In this document: piece by piece, positions 30,394 through 39,873 of the stretch
Numbering within the stretch: the stretch's first letter is position 1
How the letters are laid out: every line of letters begins with the position of its first letter
Origin: Alentia gelatinosa
Taxonomy: Eukaryota; Annelida; Polychaeta; Phyllodocida; Polynoidae
Assembly (NCBI GenBank): GCA_950022655.1
Contig: OX465584.1
Span: 61,816,841-61,880,840 of the forward strand
Direction of reading: 5' to 3'
DNA length: 64,000 nt
Translations under genes and position numbers: made by a program
The notes under the pieces: model-generated
The model's input: the letters and a program-made list of their open reading frames with translations, nothing else
What the model was told of the DNA's origin: nothing
The model's database searches: none

Positions 30394-32352
30394 AATCAGG
30401 CCTCGAGCGGTTTGAGCGATAGCGATGGATTTGAAGGCGTTCAAGTTGTTGACGCTGGTAACTATGGTGACGCTCGCGCTCGATTTGAACCAGCGGTCAG
30501 CCGCGCTAACACTAACACTGCTACAAAGTTAGTTTATGATGTAAACACTGACACTTTAGGGGATGAATCTTTAATTGTTGATGTTGAAAATTCAAATGAC
30601 TGTGTTAGAGGTATTTGTGAGTGCACTCATTACATCGGAGAAAATAGGTCACAACTGAAAATATGTAGGTTAATCCCCGTCCTAGATAATGACCTGATCT
30701 GTGGCGACATGAGTATCGATAGTAGGCTGTTCTTGAAGAATGGCTTTTCTGATGGTTTCAGAATTGTGGATAATAACTTCTCGTCAAAGTATTATTGTGA
30801 TAATTATTCCTCAATCACCGAGGGTGATTTTCAGAAAGAAATGACAAATTTGTTAGAAACTGAAATACGTGAGGGCAAGGTGAAGGAGGTCTACGAAGTG
30901 CCTCAGTGTGTTCATGCCCTAGGAGCAGTACCAAAGTCAAACGGTTGCCTACGCCCTATTACAGACTGTAGTAGGCCTGAGGGTAAATGTATAAATGATT
31001 TCATGAACGAAACATACGTACCTTTCAAATATAATTCGATATCTGACGTATGCGATAATCTAATCGGCAATGAGTATTTGTCAGTGGTTGATATCAGAGC
31101 GGCCTACAGGTCGATAAATGTGTTCCCGGGACACACAAAGTTCCAGGGATTTTTCTGGGATTCGAGTACTGGTGGAAGTTTTTATGAGGACTGTCGTTTA
31201 TGCTTTGGTTTAAAGTGCGCACCGAATATATTCAATTCTATTTCTGATTTTATCGTTGAGTGTGTCAAGAGCAGGGGCGTTGATAGGATAGTGAATTATC
31301 TTGATGACTTTCTGATTATCGGTAGCTCTGAAGAAGAGTGTTTGAGGGGCAGGGATATTCTAGTCGAGGTTCTAGAGTACTTTGGTTTTGTGGTGGCTTT
31401 AGAGAAAGTGACTGTTCCCAGCCGAGTCTGTACTTTTTTGGGTATAGAAGTTAATACGGAAGAAATGACGATATCCCTTCCTGTTGAGAAACTGGTGAAA
31501 CTAGAGACCGAAATTGATAAAGTCTTCTCTCAGAAATTTGTTACTAAAAAGGATCTTGAGAAACTGGGGGGGCTTATTTCGTTCTGCTCCCACGTTGTCA
31601 GGGGCGGTAGGACCTTTAGCAGACGCCTTTTCGATCTTTGTTCTAATACCCCTAGAGGAAAGAGAGTGGGTTTGAGCGACGAACTCGTTGAGGATTTATC
31701 TTGGTGGAAGAAACTCGTTAGAGTATTTAACGGAAAAAGTATTATCCTGAAAGATTGTGGCCTAGTCCCGATAGTCACTGACTCCTCGTTTACTGGGTTC
31801 GGCGCATGGTGTGGTAAGGATTTTGTGCTAGGTACTTGGGATAATGAAATTGTTTTTGATTCAGATTGTAGTCACCAGGTGTCGCCACCTGGTTTCGATG
31901 TATTGACCAGAAATATCAATGTTTTGGAGTATCGGCCGGTGGTGGTAGGGGTGAAACGTTGGTCAAACTATTTTAAAAATCGGAGAATTCACATTTGGAC
32001 TGATAACATGCAAGTTTTGGCCATGCTGAACACTGGGAGGAGCAGAAATCGCACATGCATGGAATGGCTTAGGGAACTCTTCTGGATAAGTTTTCTCTTT
32101 AACTTTGAGTTTTTCGCCAGTTATATCCCTTCAAAAGAAAATGTCCTAGCAGATCAATTGTCCCGGGTATCCCAACCCGGATATTCAGCGTTATGTATGG
32201 AACAACTATCAAAAATGGATATGTGTTGTACTTCCAGCCCCCAGTTTGATCGATCTAGAGTCGAGACAGTCGTTTCTTCAGAAATCTGCGATTTCGGAAA
32301 ATACTCGGAAAACCAGGCAGGGCCAGATAAAATGCTACTCGAGATTTTGTGA
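30394..32352 (+). CDS. pol: Reverse transcriptase-RNase H of Ngaro element
   Basis: Open in the same frame as gag, straight after its TGA; there is no ATG until 30709 (MSIDSRLF), so expression is by stop readthrough or internal initiation. Numbering from 30412: RT about 140-350, with motif A VVDIRAAY (D227), motif B CFGLKCAPN (264-272) and catalytic YLDD (296-299). RNase H is about 450-585 with D457 (TDSS), E506 (LEY), D531 (TDN) and D581 (ADQLSR), a full DEDD set. Only about 65 residues follow RNase H, leaving no room for a methyltransferase. Acts on the element RNA to make DNA. The 3' end overlaps the recombinase frame. Confidence 0.9.
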   Translation, partial: NQASSGLSDSDGFEGVQVVDAGNYGDARARFEPAVSRANTNTATKLVYDVNTDTLGDESLIVDVENSNDCVRGICECTHYIGENRSQLKICRLIPVLDNDLICGDMSIDSRLFLKNGFSDGFRIVDNNFSSKYYCDNYSSITEGDFQKEMTNLLETEIREGKVKEVYEVPQCVHALGAVPKSNGCLRPITDCSRPEGKCINDFMNETYVPFKYNSISDVCDNLIGNEYLSVVDIRAAYRSINVFPGHTKFQGFFWDSSTGGSFYEDCRLCFGLKCAPNIFNSISDFIVECVKSRGVDRIVNYLDDFLIIGSSEEECLRGRDILVEVLEYFGFVVALEKVTVPSRVCTFLGIEVNTEEMTISLPVEKLVKLETEIDKVFSQKFVTKKDLEKLGGLISFCSHVVRGGRTFSRRLFDLCSNTPRGKRVGLSDELVEDLSWWKKLVRVFNGKSIILKDCGLVPIVTDSSFTGFGAWCGKDFVLGTWDNEIVFDSDCSHQVSPPGFDVLTRNINVLEYRPVVVGVKRWSNYFKNRRIHIWTDNMQVLAMLNTGRSRNRTCMEWLRELFWISFLFNFEFFASYIPSKENVLADQLSRVSQPGYSALCMEQLSKMDMCCTSSPQFDRSRVETVVSSEICDFGKYSENQAGPDKMLLEIL

Positions 32353-33193
32353 GTCTTATGAAATTACTCCTTTCCCAGCAACTCCTAGAAGTTGTTCCTT
32401 ATTTGTGTCTTTCTTGTCTGAAAAAATGAAACCAGTTTCTATCAAGAATTACTTGTCTGCGGTGAACTTTCAACAGAAATCTTTAGGTTTCACTCCCTTA
32501 GTGGGCAACTTTATGGTTTCCCAAACAGTTAAAGGTATTGAAAGGTTGTTCTCCACTCCATTGGTCGAAAAATATCCTCTAACCCCCGAGGATCTACTGG
32601 GTATTTTCAAATTCCTGGACTTATCAGTCTACAATGACTTGGTGTTTTGGTCTGCCCTTGTCTTGGGTTTCAGGGCACTGTTAAGGATTTCACATTTGGT
32701 AGACTCTAATCATACTCTCCGAGTTTCTGATGTTTCTTTTCCGGATGGGAATTTATTTTTGACTATTAGGTCCTCTAAAACCTCCCAGTTTGGGAAAGTT
32801 CCAGTTTCAACCTATTTGGGAAAAATTCAGGGCTCTCCTTTGTGTCCAGTTCCAAATATTAGGCAGATGTTAGCCTCTAGGGTATCCTTCCCTCACCAGT
32901 ACCTGTTTCTGGAAGAATCCCAAGGAAAAATGTATAAGCTGAATTATCAGAGTTTTAATTCAAAACTGAAATTTTTGGCCTCAAAAATCGGCCTAGATGA
33001 CTCACGTGTCTCCACACATTCAATCAGACACGGTGGGGCCACCTTCCTTTCCAGAGTGGGATTATCCCTGAATGATATCCAGAAGCGGGGACACTGGAAG
33101 TCAAAGGTGGTCGAGAATTATATTCATGATACTGTATCTGTGATTCTTGAAAAAGACTTATCTGTATCGAATTTTCTTAAGGAATTGTCTTAA
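32246..33193 (+). CDS. Tyrosine recombinase of Ngaro element
   Basis: The frame is +1 relative to pol and open from about 32150; the first ATG (32426) would delete much of the core-binding domain, so translation probably enters by +1 frameshift or from a spliced RNA. Numbered from 32246: a helical core-binding domain at about 12-100, then the catalytic domain with R147 (LLRISH), K178 (SSKTS), H258 and R261 (HSIRHGG), H283/W284 (RGHW) and nucleophile Y292 (ENYIH). All catalytic residues of the family are present. It would join the circular cDNA to the target through a short shared sequence. The stop lies 35 bp before B1. Confidence 0.9.
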   Translation: MIDLESRQSFLQKSAISENTRKTRQGQIKCYSRFCESYEITPFPATPRSCSLFVSFLSEKMKPVSIKNYLSAVNFQQKSLGFTPLVGNFMVSQTVKGIERLFSTPLVEKYPLTPEDLLGIFKFLDLSVYNDLVFWSALVLGFRALLRISHLVDSNHTLRVSDVSFPDGNLFLTIRSSKTSQFGKVPVSTYLGKIQGSPLCPVPNIRQMLASRVSFPHQYLFLEESQGKMYKLNYQSFNSKLKFLASKIGLDDSRVSTHSIRHGGATFLSRVGLSLNDIQKRGHWKSKVVENYIHDTVSVILEKDLSVSNFLKELS

Positions 33194-33227
33194 TGATGTA
33201 AGTCAATTGTTATTGGCGGGTGGTTGG

Positions 33228-33313
33228 CTGGTGTTGTCTATATTTCCGCCAAACCAATTTCCTGTGTCATGTTATTTATCACTATTTATTACAGACCGTT
33301 AGCCGTAACTTAT
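33228..33313 (+). repeat. Split direct repeat B1
   Basis: 86 bp, identical by eye to B2. Its last three bases (TAT) are also the first three of A2. Confidence 0.95.
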
Positions 33314-33516
33314 GTACTATTATACACTATAATTATATAATTCCGGCCAGGTCCATGTTACCTAACAACGGTATCCCGGTTCGTTACTATAGACTCTCGG
33401 GTTGCCATGTACCCGCCGCGTGCGGCTACGTCACCGGGTTCTTTTCCTGGGTCAGTTGCGCCTTTCAACCTGTAGGTATAAGACGTTTCCTTGTGTTGGG
33501 AAATAGTTTTAATTTT
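33311..33516 (+). repeat. Split direct repeat A2
   Basis: 206 bp, identical by eye to A1, offset 4,086 bp. B1-A2 reproduces the junction formed when B2 joins A1 in a circle, as in models of Ngaro replication. Twelve bases separate it from B2. Confidence 0.95.
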
Positions 33517-33528
33517 TACTTAATAAAC

Positions 33529-33609
33529 CTGGTGTTGTCTATATTTCCGCCAAACCAATTTCCTGTGTCATGTTATTTATCACTATTTATTACAGACCGT
33601 TAGCCGTAA

Positions 33610-33614
<5 letters not shown>
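33529..33614 (+). repeat. Split direct repeat B2 (3' end)
   Basis: 86 bp copy of B1, offset 301 bp; its final TAT merges into the flanking (AT)n. Confidence 0.95.

Positions 33615-33659
<45 letters not shown>
33612..33659 (+). repeat. (AT)n microsatellite, Ngaro target
   Basis: About 24 AT dinucleotides at the 3' junction; the 5' flank ends AAAAATA, consistent with insertion at the edge of this tract. Confidence 0.9.
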
Positions 33660-33661
<2 letters not shown>

Positions 33662-34293
33662 GCCTGTAATTTACGGACTATTGCTGGTTATCAAAATGTA
33701 TGTACATATTGGAACTGAAAAACTTGCTCTGGCGAGAGTTCGCAACAAACAAATAAAAGAAAAATAGATGGTCAAGTGGGAGGTAAAAGAAGCATTTCTT
33801 GTTATTGCTATATAATCTGTATGGAGTATGACTGATTGTTTTACTCTTATCACATTGCACCAGGAGTCTCTAACCAGACATCTGCACTTCATTCTTCATG
33901 TCATTACTTTTTAATTTTCTCCTGGGATTCGACTGAAGGAGTTGATTTTTGTCTTCCCTCATGTATCTAGTAGTCCAGCATATCTATTTTTAATATTTTT
34001 GTATTTCTTTTGACTTTCTTTAACTCTTCTCTGTAAATATGAAGTCATGTATCATGGAGAACGTGAGTGTTTATGTTGGATTTGATGTTCTTGCCAAGGT
34101 TTTTTTTTTCTTTTAAGGAAGATTTAATTCATGATTCATATCGTTTCCTTGCAGTTCAATCACCGAGTAGTAATCTTCCTTGTCTTGTTATAGGCATCCA
34201 TGTTTGAAACGTCTCATACAAAGCAACATATTTCTCATTTTACTGGTAGAATACTCCCATTTTGGGGGGTTCTTTTAGGATAACTACATCCTA
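33660..34293. other. Stretch without recognised features
   Basis: AT-rich with a T run near 34100; no gene or repeat recognised. Confidence 0.4.
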
Positions 34294-34705
34294 GGGCCCT
34301 TTAATAGCATAGGATCGTATATGTGGACCTCAAGTGTGTGGGTCAACTTTATTCAACACTTATGGACGACCTTATGGTCTGCTACTACTGCCTTAGCAAA
34401 CAGACATAAATATCATCAAACGATAACCCTTGTACGAGGTACAGAAAAGGGTCTGCATTAGACTGGCTCCAGTTCCTGCATCTTATGGCTACCCCTTCAC
34501 ATACCTCACCCCTCCTCAATGGGATTCCTGGGCCTGTCAGGCATTCCAAAGGTTGCAAACTAGTTCAAGATCTACATGTACGAGCCTAGATTATTAAACT
34601 GGCCCTTGGGTTTTAATTAAGTTTGCGTGTGACAGAAAGTGTACACGTATTACCATGTGACCCAAGGCTCTTGAGACTGAACAAGGAGCCAATACAAGAG
34701 ACAGA
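34294..34705. mobile_element. Family C MITE plus tail, tandem copy 1
   Basis: The C element ends near 34605 after an internal ~100-bp interruption. A ~95-bp tail (GCGTGTGACAGAAAGTG; CCCAAGGCTCTTGAGACT) follows and recurs after the next C copy, so C plus tail is tandemly duplicated. Confidence 0.8.
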
Positions 34706-35345
34706 GGCCCGTTTAATGATCTAGGAACGTACATGTAGACTCTTTTCTATAAGCCATAGAGACCCAGGGACGATGTGGGTCAACTTTATTCAACACTTAT
34801 GGACTGCCTTATGAAAACAGCAAACAGACTTAACCCGTCTGCTACGCTATGATGCCTTGAGACATCTCCGGGCGTAGTACGCCATGATGCATCATTTCCA
34901 AAATTTAAATAATTGCTTTTTTTTCAATGAAATAATGCGAATATTTTGATAATATTTTTCAGGCCCAAGTAAAACTATATCATAGTTAATATCATAACTA
35001 TCATATAACATTGTAACTATTTTGGATTACAATTGAAGTGTAATATAATGACGTCACTGTGGATATTGTGTAAAGTGTCAGTGTACTATAGGGGTGAAAA
35101 TGGTACTGCAGCAGCGTATTTCAGGGCGTGTATTTGGTATTTTGCAGCGCAGTAAAAGATTTAAATATTATCAAACGACAACCATTGTGTAAGGTACAGA
35201 AAAGGGTCTTCATGTACGATCCTAGATTATAAAACGAGCCGCTGGGTTTTAGTCCAGTTGGCGTGTGACAGAAAGTGTACGCGTATTGCCACGTGACCCA
35301 AGGCTCTTGAGACTCAACGAGGAGCCATTCCAAGAGACAGGGCCT
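34706..35345. mobile_element. Family C MITE plus tail, tandem copy 2, split by D
   Basis: The C element starts GGCCCGTTTAATGATCTAGG, is interrupted by the D element and ends near 35239; the tail (GCGTGTGACAGAAAGTG) runs on to about 35345. Confidence 0.82.
34834..35160. mobile_element. Family D (piggyBac-like) MITE inside C
   Basis: TTAA duplications at 34830-34833 and 35161-35164. Other C copies read AGACTTAAATAT without interruption, which gives the empty site. Ends CCCGTCTGCTACGC and GCGCAGTAAAAGAT are diverged. Confidence 0.85.
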
Positions 35346-36059
35346 TGACTGTCGGGAGAAAACGACCACTACGTGCTCAAAGGACTCAGACAAATATTTA
35401 CTTTGTCCACCTCACAGGGGTTCTGCCCTCGTGGTGTGTGTTTTACATTTTACTTCGTAGTTCGTAGACTTCCCGGTATCAGGGGGAACCTTGTAGACAA
35501 CTGATGACTCCACTCTATGGAGGGATGTCAGGAGCCCTTAAATAAAATCCCTCAAGTCAATTGTGGCGTCAACCTCCCTCCACCATACCTTCCTCGGGAC
35601 TACAATGATCAGGCTTTCTGTGAACTCAAAAATGACAACTGTGTCCACTGGTGAGTAGGACTGGTATGGATGAACAGTATGGGCGGGCAGAATGGGTGGG
35701 CGGTACAGGAGGTAGTATGGCCCGTTATCTCGTCCTGGAATTTTTCTCCATATGCTTAACATTAAGAACTCGAATTTTCCACGGCCGTGAAGTTCAGGTA
35801 CCCAATACTTAATGGCTAATTGAGTGATTCATTTTATCAATAAATCATGTTATATGGGGTGAGATAAAATCAGAAACCCACTGATGAAAATAACTTGGTT
35901 CACACTCCACCTCGTTTGATTGCATTGTAATTTACTCAGATTTGCTTCATGAATTACTCTGTAGTCAAACTCGGTGGAGTACGGACCAGGCTAATTTCAT
36001 TTTGTGGGTTTCCTATGTGTACTATGGGTAGGTAGTATGGGCGATAAGTATGGAATGGC
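35346..36059. other. Stretch without recognised gene
   Basis: Scattered GGGCGGGCAGAATGGG-like motifs near 35685 foreshadow the 13-bp array. No gene recognised. Confidence 0.35.
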
Positions 36060-36975
36060 ATTACATTCAGACAGTATATGGGTGGGCAGTATGGGTGGGC
36101 AGTATGGGCCGGCAGTATTGGTGGGCAATATAGTTGGGCAGTACGGATGGGCAGTACAGGCAGGCAGTATGGGCAGGCAGTATGGTGCGTGCAGTCTGGT
36201 TGGGCAGTACTGACAGACAGTGCTGGTGGGCAGTATGGGTGGGCATCACAGATGGAGAGTATTGGTGAGCAGTATGGGTGGGCAGATAGATGGGCAGTAC
36301 AGGCAGGCGGTATAGGTGGGCAGTATGGGTGGGCAGTATGGGCAGGCAGTATGGGTGGGCAGTACAGATGGGCAGTAGGGGCAGGCAGTATGGGTGGGCA
36401 ATAGGCTGGGCAGTAGGAGCGGGCAGTATGGGTGGGCAATAGGCTGGGCAGTAGGAGCGGGCAGTATGGGTGGGCAATAGGCTAGGCAGTAGGGGTGTTC
36501 AGTATGGGTGGGCAGTATAGGCAGGCAGTATGGGCAGGCAGTATGGGTGGGTAGTACAGACAGGCAGTATGGGCAGGCAGTACAGCCAGGCGGTATGGGT
36601 GGGCAGTACAGGTGGAGAGTATTGGTGAGCAGTTTTTTTAGTTTCTTTTCAAATCAGTTTCTTTATTGGGTTCAACTTGGTATGGGCAGGCAGTACAGAC
36701 AGGCAATATAGGTGGGCAGTATGGGCAGGCAGTACAGGCAGGCAGTATAGGTGGGCAGTATGGGCAGGCAGTACAGGCAGGCAGTATGGGTGGGCAGAAC
36801 GGGTGGGCAGTACGGACAGGCAGTATGGGTGGGAAGTATGGGCAGGCAGTATGGGTTGAGAGTATTGGTGGGCGGTCTGGATGGGCAGTCTGGATGGGCA
36901 GTACACGCGGGCAGTGTGGGCAGTTTAGGTGGGCAGTGTGGTCGGGCAGTACAAATGGGCAGTACGGGCATGCAG
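36060..36975 (+). repeat. 13-bp minisatellite array
   Basis: About 65 units of CAGTATGGGTGGG / CAGTATGGGCAGG. As 13 is not divisible by three, all frames on both strands cycle through repeated peptides (GQYGWAV; CPYCPPILP); none is a credible protein. A short T-rich insert interrupts it. Confidence 0.94.
36633..36680 (-). mobile_element. Tiny retro-insert in the 13-bp array
   Basis: A 48-bp insert with a T run and CTTTATTGGG, i.e. minus-strand CCCAATAAAG then an A-rich tail. The array resumes in phase-like form on both sides. Confidence 0.5.
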
Positions 36976-37328
36976 TATGCACAGTCCACACCGTATCGGA
37001 CCCGCCATCTCATCGCCCTCTCTCGCTCATTTCTCCGTTCCGCTTACACCGTAAGGAATCCGCTCTGGCGTGTGATTGAACCTTCCGAATGATCTGAAAA
37101 ACGTTGCGTCATCGTTTGCCGCTTGGTGTGCCCTGCTATTTTCTGCCCGCCTGCCGAAGCCCGGAGGAGCCTACCATGCTGCATTAGGCAGCAAACTGTC
37201 TGGCCGTATACGGCATATTACACCCCTACTACTGAGGGAATCCCTTTTGTTTGATGTGGAGAGCTCGTAAGCACTCTGTGTATAAATCCCGGCTTGTTTT
37301 CTTTTAATACCTTTTTTCGTTGTTTTTG
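36976..37328. other. Moderate-GC unique stretch
   Basis: Short ORFs without domains (for example 37076-37270); nothing recognised. Confidence 0.3.
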
Positions 37329-37330
37329 TC

Positions 37331-37366
<36 letters not shown>

Positions 37367-37870
37367 TAAATCCGTTTATTTATCCTGACAATATACATCA
37401 GTCAAATGGTTTCCTTGTATAGGCAGCTCAAATGATATATTTTCTTATTTGGAGGTTTTCTACTGCACAGTGAGAATCAATCCAACATTTAGATTCCGAT
37501 TCGTTTGTTATGGAGAACTAATGACTATTTGATGTATATCCCAGCTTTCTCTTTTATTTTTTCTTCATACATTCCACACACACAGTGCCAGGCTAGATTC
37601 CTTCTTTTCTATATGTGAGCATAGCACTTTTATTTTACTCATAAGTCATCATGTTCCATATCATATCAATTGTGCCAGTCAATTGAGTTAGATGCTTAGC
37701 AATACATAACAGTCATAGTCTTCAGTTTGAATATGGTACTTTAATGTCCATGTAATAAAGCATTTTCCTCTCTACATTTTTGATCGAACCATTATTCTCA
37801 TAAGGAATATATCTTATATTCATAGTCTTCAGTACTTAGGAGAAATCAAACGAGAGTTAGTCGAGTTGTT
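37329..37870 (-). mobile_element. Poly(T) tract and retroelement 3' end
   Basis: A run of about 34 T is followed by ATTAAATCCGTTTATTTATCC; in minus sense AATAAA precedes a long poly(A). The body is AT-rich and unrecognised; the far limit is approximate. Confidence 0.5.
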
Positions 37871-37879
37871 GTTTATTTC

Positions 37880-38180
37880 CACCTACCGATTATGACCGCC
37901 GATTATGGCATTAAGCACCATCGACCGATAAAGCATTATCGACCGATAAAGCACCATCCATCGACCGATAAAGTAACACTTTTGACACGACAATCGTCAG
38001 TTTGAAACAGAAAGGGTCAGCGATTTTTCTCTCCATCCTTGCATAATAAGGCACCACCTACTGATCCGACCGAATCTAATTAGTCCGTGGCCAAAAACAA
38101 AAATCGGTTGGTAACAACCTTGATTTCCATCCAAAAGCAGTTTCTTTTCTCACCCCCACCGATTTCTATGTAATAAACCT
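37880..38180. mobile_element. ACCGATT-type inverted-repeat element
   Basis: CACCTACCGATTATGACCG at the left and CCCCCACCGATTTC at the right, with short repeats ATCGACCGATAAAGCA inside. Related in style to G. Confidence 0.45.
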
Positions 38181-38224
38181 ACATGCACAATTAGGAACCA
38201 CACTATTTTTGTCTCTGATGATGC

Positions 38225-38340
38225 ACAATCGGTGCACATGAAACACATTTTTCCGTATGCGTCTCCCGGAGCATACAAGATATCCGTATGCGCCGGGTAT
38301 GTCCATACACACTCCCTGTGTGTTTTCTACGGTGTGGTAG
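38225..38340 (-). mobile_element. Family T fragment
   Basis: CATTTTTCCGTATGCG, GGAGCATACA and GGGTATGTCCATACACACTC are the reverse complement of the 24.13-24.22 kb segment. Confidence 0.75.
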
Positions 38341-38362
38341 AGAGGAGGAAGGGCACACACCC

Positions 38363-39137
38363 GTGCACCCCTCTCATACAATCTCACACTCTCTAAGTCG
38401 TATTCTGTACAAGGTTCTCACTGTGCTCTATGGGAGAATAATTCTTAACGAACTAGGCTTTGAGCCTTGAGAATCCACTGACACCCAGTATTCCTGTTAG
38501 GTGGCATCATTGAGATTATAGGAATCTTTGGGTTGCATTGATGTACGTCTTTAGCACGGGAGGCAGGTCAGTGAATTCTCAAGGCTCTAAACCTAGTTCT
38601 TTAAGAATCATTCTCCCAGTGAGAACCTTGTACAGAATACGACCCTTGTACAGAATATCATGTGTGGGACATGTATACGTGGGTCGTATGGAGCAAAGTA
38701 AAAGTACAGAATACGACTTACACGGCGTTTACATTAGACGATTATAGGCGGCGATTCTTCATTTTAGCGGAGCCTGACGACTTTCAGCAGTAAAAGGCTA
38801 GAAGTCGTCTAATGTAAACGCAAAGTATGTGGCGACTGCAGATCATCTGGTTACGTCTGGTTACGCAATACGGCACCACATCACGACTATTAGACACGCT
38901 CTGACCTCGGCGACTATTTTAAGCCGGCTTAAATTAGTCGTCTACAGGGGCGGCGATTCTGTGAAAACACATAGTCGTCAGTGTGAACGCTCAGGTAAAT
39001 TCTGACGTAGACGACCTTTGCAGTGGACATTGCCACCACCTGGCGACTATTGGCTGACGATCTACAGTCGCCACGTATTTAGTCGTCCAATGTAAACGCC
39101 GGGTAAGGGAGTGTGAGATCTTATGAGAGGGGTGCAC
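38363..39137. mobile_element. Family A MITE interrupted by B
   Basis: The left part is a standard A element to AGAATACGACTTA; its last ~30 bp resume after the B element as GGGAGTGTGAGATCTTATG. Confidence 0.92.
38721..39103. mobile_element. Family B MITE (intact reference copy)
   Basis: 383 bp with ends CACGGCGTTTACATTAGACG and CGTCCAATGTAAACGCCGGG, flanked by TTA (left) and TAA (right). Uninterrupted A copies read GACTTAGAGAGTG, so the flanks fit a 3-bp TWA duplication with one change, as in PIF/Harbinger elements. The right-hand ~75 bp is the unit amplified at 49.9-52.5 kb. Confidence 0.9.
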
Positions 39138-39470
39138 CCTGACGCCCAGGCGATAGCGTGACTGGGACAGAGCGTAAAGGGTTTCAGGGTGAGGCCCAGG
39201 TGTGTCAGGGTCAACATGAGAAACCCTCCTGTCACCTCCTCCTCTGACGCTCTCTCGTTAGCGTGCAGCGCATGAATCATACGGGGGCCGATGAATAATA
39301 TTTTGTCGTCCGTAAGGCTGGACGATACCACATATCGAACGATGAACGATATTGTAAATGACCGTTTTCATTTAGGGTAGCATAAAACTAGTCGATGGCA
39401 TCAGCAGGATATTTCAGGACATTTTCTATATGAACGCTGATACGAATCAATACATTTTGGACTTTCTGTA
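39138..39470. other. Stretch without recognised features
   Basis: An 89-codon minus-strand frame lacks a recognisable domain; no gene called. Confidence 0.3.
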
Positions 39471-39873
39471 CACTGCACGAAAACCACCATTTTACATATG
39501 AATTCGTCCGGCGTATATAAGTATGACTATTGCGTATACAAGGTCGTCCTAGTCCCCGTGTATATACGCCTCATCTGTAGGCGAATATAAGCATCCAGTG
39601 AAGAGGGCTTCACTGAGGGGGGGGGGGCGGGCGGAGGTAGTGGGGGTAGGGTTTCCCACTAAGGACACCTGTACTTCTACCAACACAAACGGGCGGGAGG
39701 TAGCGGGGAGAGGGGATATTTCCTCTCATATACGCCGGGTGTGAAATACAGCCAAGACGCGTCAGTATATAAACACTTGGCGTATATATATGAAAGCAAA
39801 TCAATATTTAGCCAGTACATGCACTTCTGCGATGGCGTATATATATGAATAAAATGGTGGTTTTCAAGCAGTG
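39471..39873. mobile_element. Family H MITE (long form, opposite orientation)
   Basis: CACTGCACGAAAACCACC to TGGTGGTTTTCAAGCAGTG. The interior, including the G-rich patch and the GGGTGTGAAATACAGCC segment, mirrors the 26.6 kb copy. Confidence 0.9.

Larger units (their letters stand above)
29225..33614 (+). mobile_element. Complete Ngaro-like tyrosine-recombinase retrotransposon
   Basis: About 4.39 kb, order A1-gag-RT/RNase H-YR-B1-A2-B2. DIRS-order elements replicate by reverse transcription and integrate a circular DNA with a tyrosine recombinase rather than an integrase. Split direct repeats and absence of a Dam-type methyltransferase after RNase H place it with Ngaro rather than DIRS1 or PAT. 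I see no SGNH-hydrolase ORF, which some Ngaro elements have. All three frames are open and the repeat pairs look identical, so the insertion is probably young. It lies between a P element and an (AT)n tract and makes no target duplication. The superfamily call is strong; family novelty cannot be judged without a database. Confidence 0.93.

Noticed and set aside
33220..33603. ORF of 127 codons across B1-A2
   Set aside because: Reads through the non-coding split repeats; duplicates the A1 extension peptide.
29225..33614. LTR retrotransposon or DIRS1-type element
   Set aside because: No integrase or protease; repeats are split A-B-A-B rather than simple LTRs, and there is no inverted-terminal-repeat layout or methyltransferase as in DIRS1.
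35954..37092. Cys/Pro/Tyr-rich repeat proteins on both strands (up to 161 codons)
   Set aside because: A 13-bp repeat cycles through all frames; overlapping ORFs on both strands show composition, not coding.
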